From contig JAODMA010000256.1 in the NCBI GenBank assembly GCA_025464545.1, forward strand, positions 1 to 9,473: a stretch of DNA of 9,473 nt, written 5' to 3'. Origin of the DNA: Arthrobacter sp. (GTDB lineage: Bacteria; Actinomycetota; Actinomycetes; Actinomycetales; Micrococcaceae). Of the stretch, positions 7,016-9,473 are shown piece after piece. Position numbers and translations under genes: made by a program. The notes under the pieces were generated by a model, which did not search any database, was not told the DNA's origin, and worked only from the letters and a program-made list of their open reading frames with translations. Numbering within the stretch: the first letter of the stretch is position 1; each line of letters opens with the position of its first letter.

Positions 7016-8650
7016 TTAGCTTTCGGTGGAGGATGCTGTCTGGCCGGCCAGGGCCGAGACCAGTTCCTGCAGCTGGCGCACGCCGGCGGCGCGGTCCGTA
7101 AGGTGCAGGCGGAGGACCGGGCGGCCGTGTTCGCTAAGGACCTGAGCGTCGCCGGCGGCCTGGGCGGAAATCAGTTCGCCGAAGGTGAAGGGGCGGCCGG
7201 GGATGGGGAGATCGGTTGCGGCCGCGGCCGTTACCTGCAGGAACACGCCGATCGCAGGTCCGCCCTTGTGGAACTGGCCGGTGGAGTGCAGGAACCGTGG
7301 GCCCCAGCCGAAGGTGACCGGACGGCGGCTGAGCGCAGCCAGCTGGTCCCGGACACCCTCCAGGGAAGCGAAGGCGAGACGGTCGAAGTAGGCCTGGACG
7401 CTCAGGTAGCCGTCCGGGCCAAGTTCTCCGAGCAGTGCGCTGACGGCCTCGGCCGCCGTGCCGGCACCGCCAAGCCAATCCCCACCACGGACCTCGATGG
7501 CGCCGTCCGTGAAGTCGGCCGGTGTGGGCTCCGGCTGGGCGTCCAGCAGACCGCGGGCGGCGACTTTCGCGGCCTCAACGTCGGGCTGGTCGAAGGGATT
7601 GATGCCGAGCAGGCGGCCGGCCACCGCGGTGGCGAACTCCCAGGCCATCATCTGGGTGGGGAGCCCTCCCGCGATGGCCACCTCGTTCTCGCCGAGCTCG
7701 ACGTCGGCATCCGCAGCGACGAGGCGGATCACGAGGACGTCGGGAGCACCGAGGGTGGCTTCGGGCGAACCCGCTCCGGCGACGACCGGCAGCACGCCGG
7801 TGCCCAGCTTCCCGGTTGATTCGGCAATGAGCTGTTCGGCCCAGTCGGCGAAGCCGGCGATGCCGGACCCGTCCTCGGCGATGACGATCTTGTTGCGCAG
7901 CGGGTTGGTGCCGCCCAGCGCCGTACCGAGGGCCAGCCCGATGTTTTCCGCGGAGTCATCGTTGAGGACCTCGGCGGCTTCCTCGGCCTCGTCCAGGAAG
8001 GCCTGGATGTCGACGCCGGCAAGACCGCTGGGCACCAGCCCGAACGCGGTGAGGGCGGAGTAGCGGCCCCCGACGTTCGGATCGGCGTTGAAGACGGCAC
8101 GGTAGCCGGCCGCGCGGGCGGACTTGTCCAGGGGCGAGCCGGGATCGGTGACGATGATGATCCGGCTCTTGGCGTCGACGCCGGCTTCGGTGAAGGCGTG
8201 TTCGAAAATCCGGCGCTGCGAGTCCGTTTCCAGGGTGGAGCCGGACTTCGAGGACACCACGATTGCGGTTTCAGTCAGCCTGTCGGCCAGCGCGGCCGCG
8301 ACCTGTTCGGGATCGGTGCTGTCCAGCACGGTCAGCTCGACGCCGGCGGTCCCGGCAATGACCTCCGGGGCCAGCGAGGATCCGCCCATGCCGCACAGAA
8401 CGATCCGGCGGACACCCTCGGATCGGAGGGCGTCGCGGAGCGTCAGGATGTCCGCAACGAGCGGCTGCGAGACTGTGGCAGCCTCGACCCAGCCGAGCCG
8501 GACGGAGGCCTCGGCTTCGGCGTCGGGACCCCAGAGGGTGGGGTCCTTGGCGAAGATCCGGGTGGCAACCTTGTCTTCCAGCAGGGCCGGGAGGAGCTGT
8601 TCGTGGGCCTGGCGGGCAGCGCCCGTGGCGTCGTAGCTGAGAGTCGTCAT
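7016..8650 (-). CDS. pgi: Glucose-6-phosphate isomerase (actinobacterial pentose-phosphate operon type)
   Basis: Interconverts glucose-6-P and fructose-6-P, linking transaldolase products back to G6PDH in the same operon. The 544-residue product has two sugar-isomerase regions. Visible motifs are GMGGSSLAPE (87-96), SSKSGSTLET for phosphate binding (133-142), GGRYSAL (194-200), QLIAESTGK with probable catalytic base Glu277, NPFDQPDVEAAK with Lys362 matching the family's C-terminal lysine motif, and HSTGQFHKGG (455-464). It is divergent from the long enterobacterial enzyme and resembles the isomerase half of tal-pgi fusions; here tal and pgi are separate genes. The start ATG at 8650 lies 6 bases after the tal stop and has no well-placed ribosome site (an AAGGA lies 13 bases upstream within tal), so coupling to tal is likely. 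Stop is TAA at 7018-7016. Confidence 0.95.
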   Translation of the reverse strand: MTTLSYDATGAARQAHEQLLPALLEDKVATRIFAKDPTLWGPDAEAEASVRLGWVEAATVSQPLVADILTLRDALRSEGVRRIVLCGMGGSSLAPEVIAGTAGVELTVLDSTDPEQVAAALADRLTETAIVVSSKSGSTLETDSQRRIFEHAFTEAGVDAKSRIIIVTDPGSPLDKSARAAGYRAVFNADPNVGGRYSALTAFGLVPSGLAGVDIQAFLDEAEEAAEVLNDDSAENIGLALGTALGGTNPLRNKIVIAEDGSGIAGFADWAEQLIAESTGKLGTGVLPVVAGAGSPEATLGAPDVLVIRLVAADADVELGENEVAIAGGLPTQMMAWEFATAVAGRLLGINPFDQPDVEAAKVAARGLLDAQPEPTPADFTDGAIEVRGGDWLGGAGTAAEAVSALLGELGPDGYLSVQAYFDRLAFASLEGVRDQLAALSRRPVTFGWGPRFLHSTGQFHKGGPAIGVFLQVTAAAATDLPIPGRPFTFGELISAQAAGDAQVLSEHGRPVLRLHLTDRAAGVRQLQELVSALAGQTASSTES

Positions 8651-8656
8651 AGTGGA

Positions 8657-9473
8657 CTAGGCGTCCTTCCGTGCGGCGGCGAGGGCGCCCTCGACGTCGG
8701 CGAGCAGTTCCTTCCAGCTGGCCACGAACTTGTCGAGGCCTTCGGATTCGAGCACCGCGACAACGTCGTTATAGGAGATGCCCAGCGCGTCGAGTGCGTT
8801 AAGGGTGGCGTTCGCATCGTCGTAGCCGCGGGTGATGGTGTTTCCCGTGACCACGCCGTGGTCGAAGGTGGCGTCGAGCGTTTTCTCCGGCATGGTGTTC
8901 ACGACGCCCGGGGCTACGAGTTCCGTGACGTAGAGGGTGTCCGGGTAAGCCGGGTCCTTCACGCCGGTGGAGGCCCACAGCGGGCGCTGCGGGAGCGCGC
9001 CGGCTTCAGCCAGCAGGGCCCAGCGCTCGGTGGCGAAGAGTTCCTCGTAGACCTGGTAGGCGAGGCGGGCGTTGGCCAGGCCGGCCTTGCCCTTGAGGGC
9101 GCGGGCCTCGTCGGTACCGATCGCGTCAAGGCGCTTGTCGATTTCCGAATCCACGCGGGAGACGAAGAAGGAAGCGACGGAGTGGATCTTGGAGAGGTCG
9201 TGGCCGTTGTCCTTGGCCTGCTCGAGGCCGGACTGGAAGGCATTGATGACGGCGCGGTAGCGCTCCAGGGAGAAAATCAGCGTCACGTTCACGCTGATGC
9301 CGGCCGCGATGGTGGCCGTGATGGCATCGAGGCCTTCGAGCGTGGCGGGGATCTTGATCAGGACGTTTTCCTTGTTCACCTGGCCGTGGAGTTCCTTGGC
9401 CTCCGCGATGGTGCCGGCGGTGTCCCAGGCCAGGCGCGGGTCGACCTCGATCGAGACGCGGCCGTCAACACCG
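8657..9473 (-). CDS. tal: Transaldolase (5' end outside window)
   Basis: Moves a dihydroxyacetone unit between sedoheptulose-7-P or fructose-6-P and aldose phosphates in the non-oxidative pentose-phosphate pathway, via a Schiff base; cytosolic. The frame is open to the right edge, leaving 271 visible codons and a TAG at 8659-8657. Actinobacterial enzymes have about 370 residues, so around 100 are missing. Visible blocks are [25 protein letters not shown] with the Schiff-base Lys at 9353-9355, [28 protein letters not shown] and [12 protein letters not shown]. The GTG at 9379 is an internal Val codon, not the start, because conserved sequence continues upstream of it. It is the most upstream operon gene seen here; a transketolase gene usually precedes it in related genomes, but that cannot be checked in this window. 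Confidence 0.96.
   Translation of the reverse strand, partial: GVDGRVSIEVDPRLAWDTAGTIAEAKELHGQVNKENVLIKIPATLEGLDAITATIAAGISVNVTLIFSLERYRAVINAFQSGLEQAKDNGHDLSKIHSVASFFVSRVDSEIDKRLDAIGTDEARALKGKAGLANARLAYQVYEELFATERWALLAEAGALPQRPLWASTGVKDPAYPDTLYVTELVAPGVVNTMPEKTLDATFDHGVVTGNTITRGYDDANATLNALDALGISYNDVVAVLESEGLDKFVASWKELLADVEGALAAARKDA

Noticed and set aside
5418..7019. 533-codon open frame on the plus strand opposite zwf
   Set aside because: It lies in exact codon register against zwf, so it is open simply because zwf uses no TTA, CTA or TCA codons, as expected at this GC content. Its translation matches no family I know.

Overview
This is ordinary core chromosome of a high-GC Gram-positive bacterium. 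It most resembles Arthrobacter or a close relative in the Micrococcaceae. Three things point there: very GC-rich third codon positions with several GTG starts, an RbpA-type RNA polymerase-binding protein (an actinobacterial marker), and the actinobacterial pentose-phosphate order tal-pgi-zwf-opcA-pgl. The genus is an inference from protein resemblance and gene order; no database search was run.

The left part (1-3722) reads left to right. It holds the 3' two-thirds of gap, then pgk, tpiA, secG and rbpA. gap, pgk and tpiA catalyse three lower and middle steps of glycolysis. secG encodes a small membrane subunit of the Sec translocon. rbpA encodes a zinc-binding transcription factor that works with RNA polymerase and the principal sigma factor. 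gap and pgk are 10 bases apart. A 115-base gap with a strong inverted repeat separates pgk from tpiA, and a 120-base AT-richer gap separates secG from rbpA.

The right part (3693-9473) is on the minus strand and is transcribed right to left: tal (5' end outside the window), pgi, zwf, opcA, pgl. These genes are packed tightly (6 bases, 14 bases, a 4-base ATGA overlap, then an 11-base overlap) and look like one operon. Together they interconvert fructose-6-P and glucose-6-P, run the first two oxidative pentose-phosphate steps, supply the G6PDH assembly factor OpcA, and link back to glycolysis through transaldolase. The two operons converge, and their last genes rbpA and pgl overlap tail to tail by 30 bases.

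The most notable anomaly is in zwf. Codon 335 of an otherwise intact, correctly framed 520-codon gene is TAG. It separates the NADP-binding and catalytic-His half from the C-terminal half. It is a fresh nonsense mutation, a sequencing error, or (least likely) a read-through site. I found no mobile element, CRISPR array, RNA gene or evident novel system. No gene-free stretch exceeds 120 bases.
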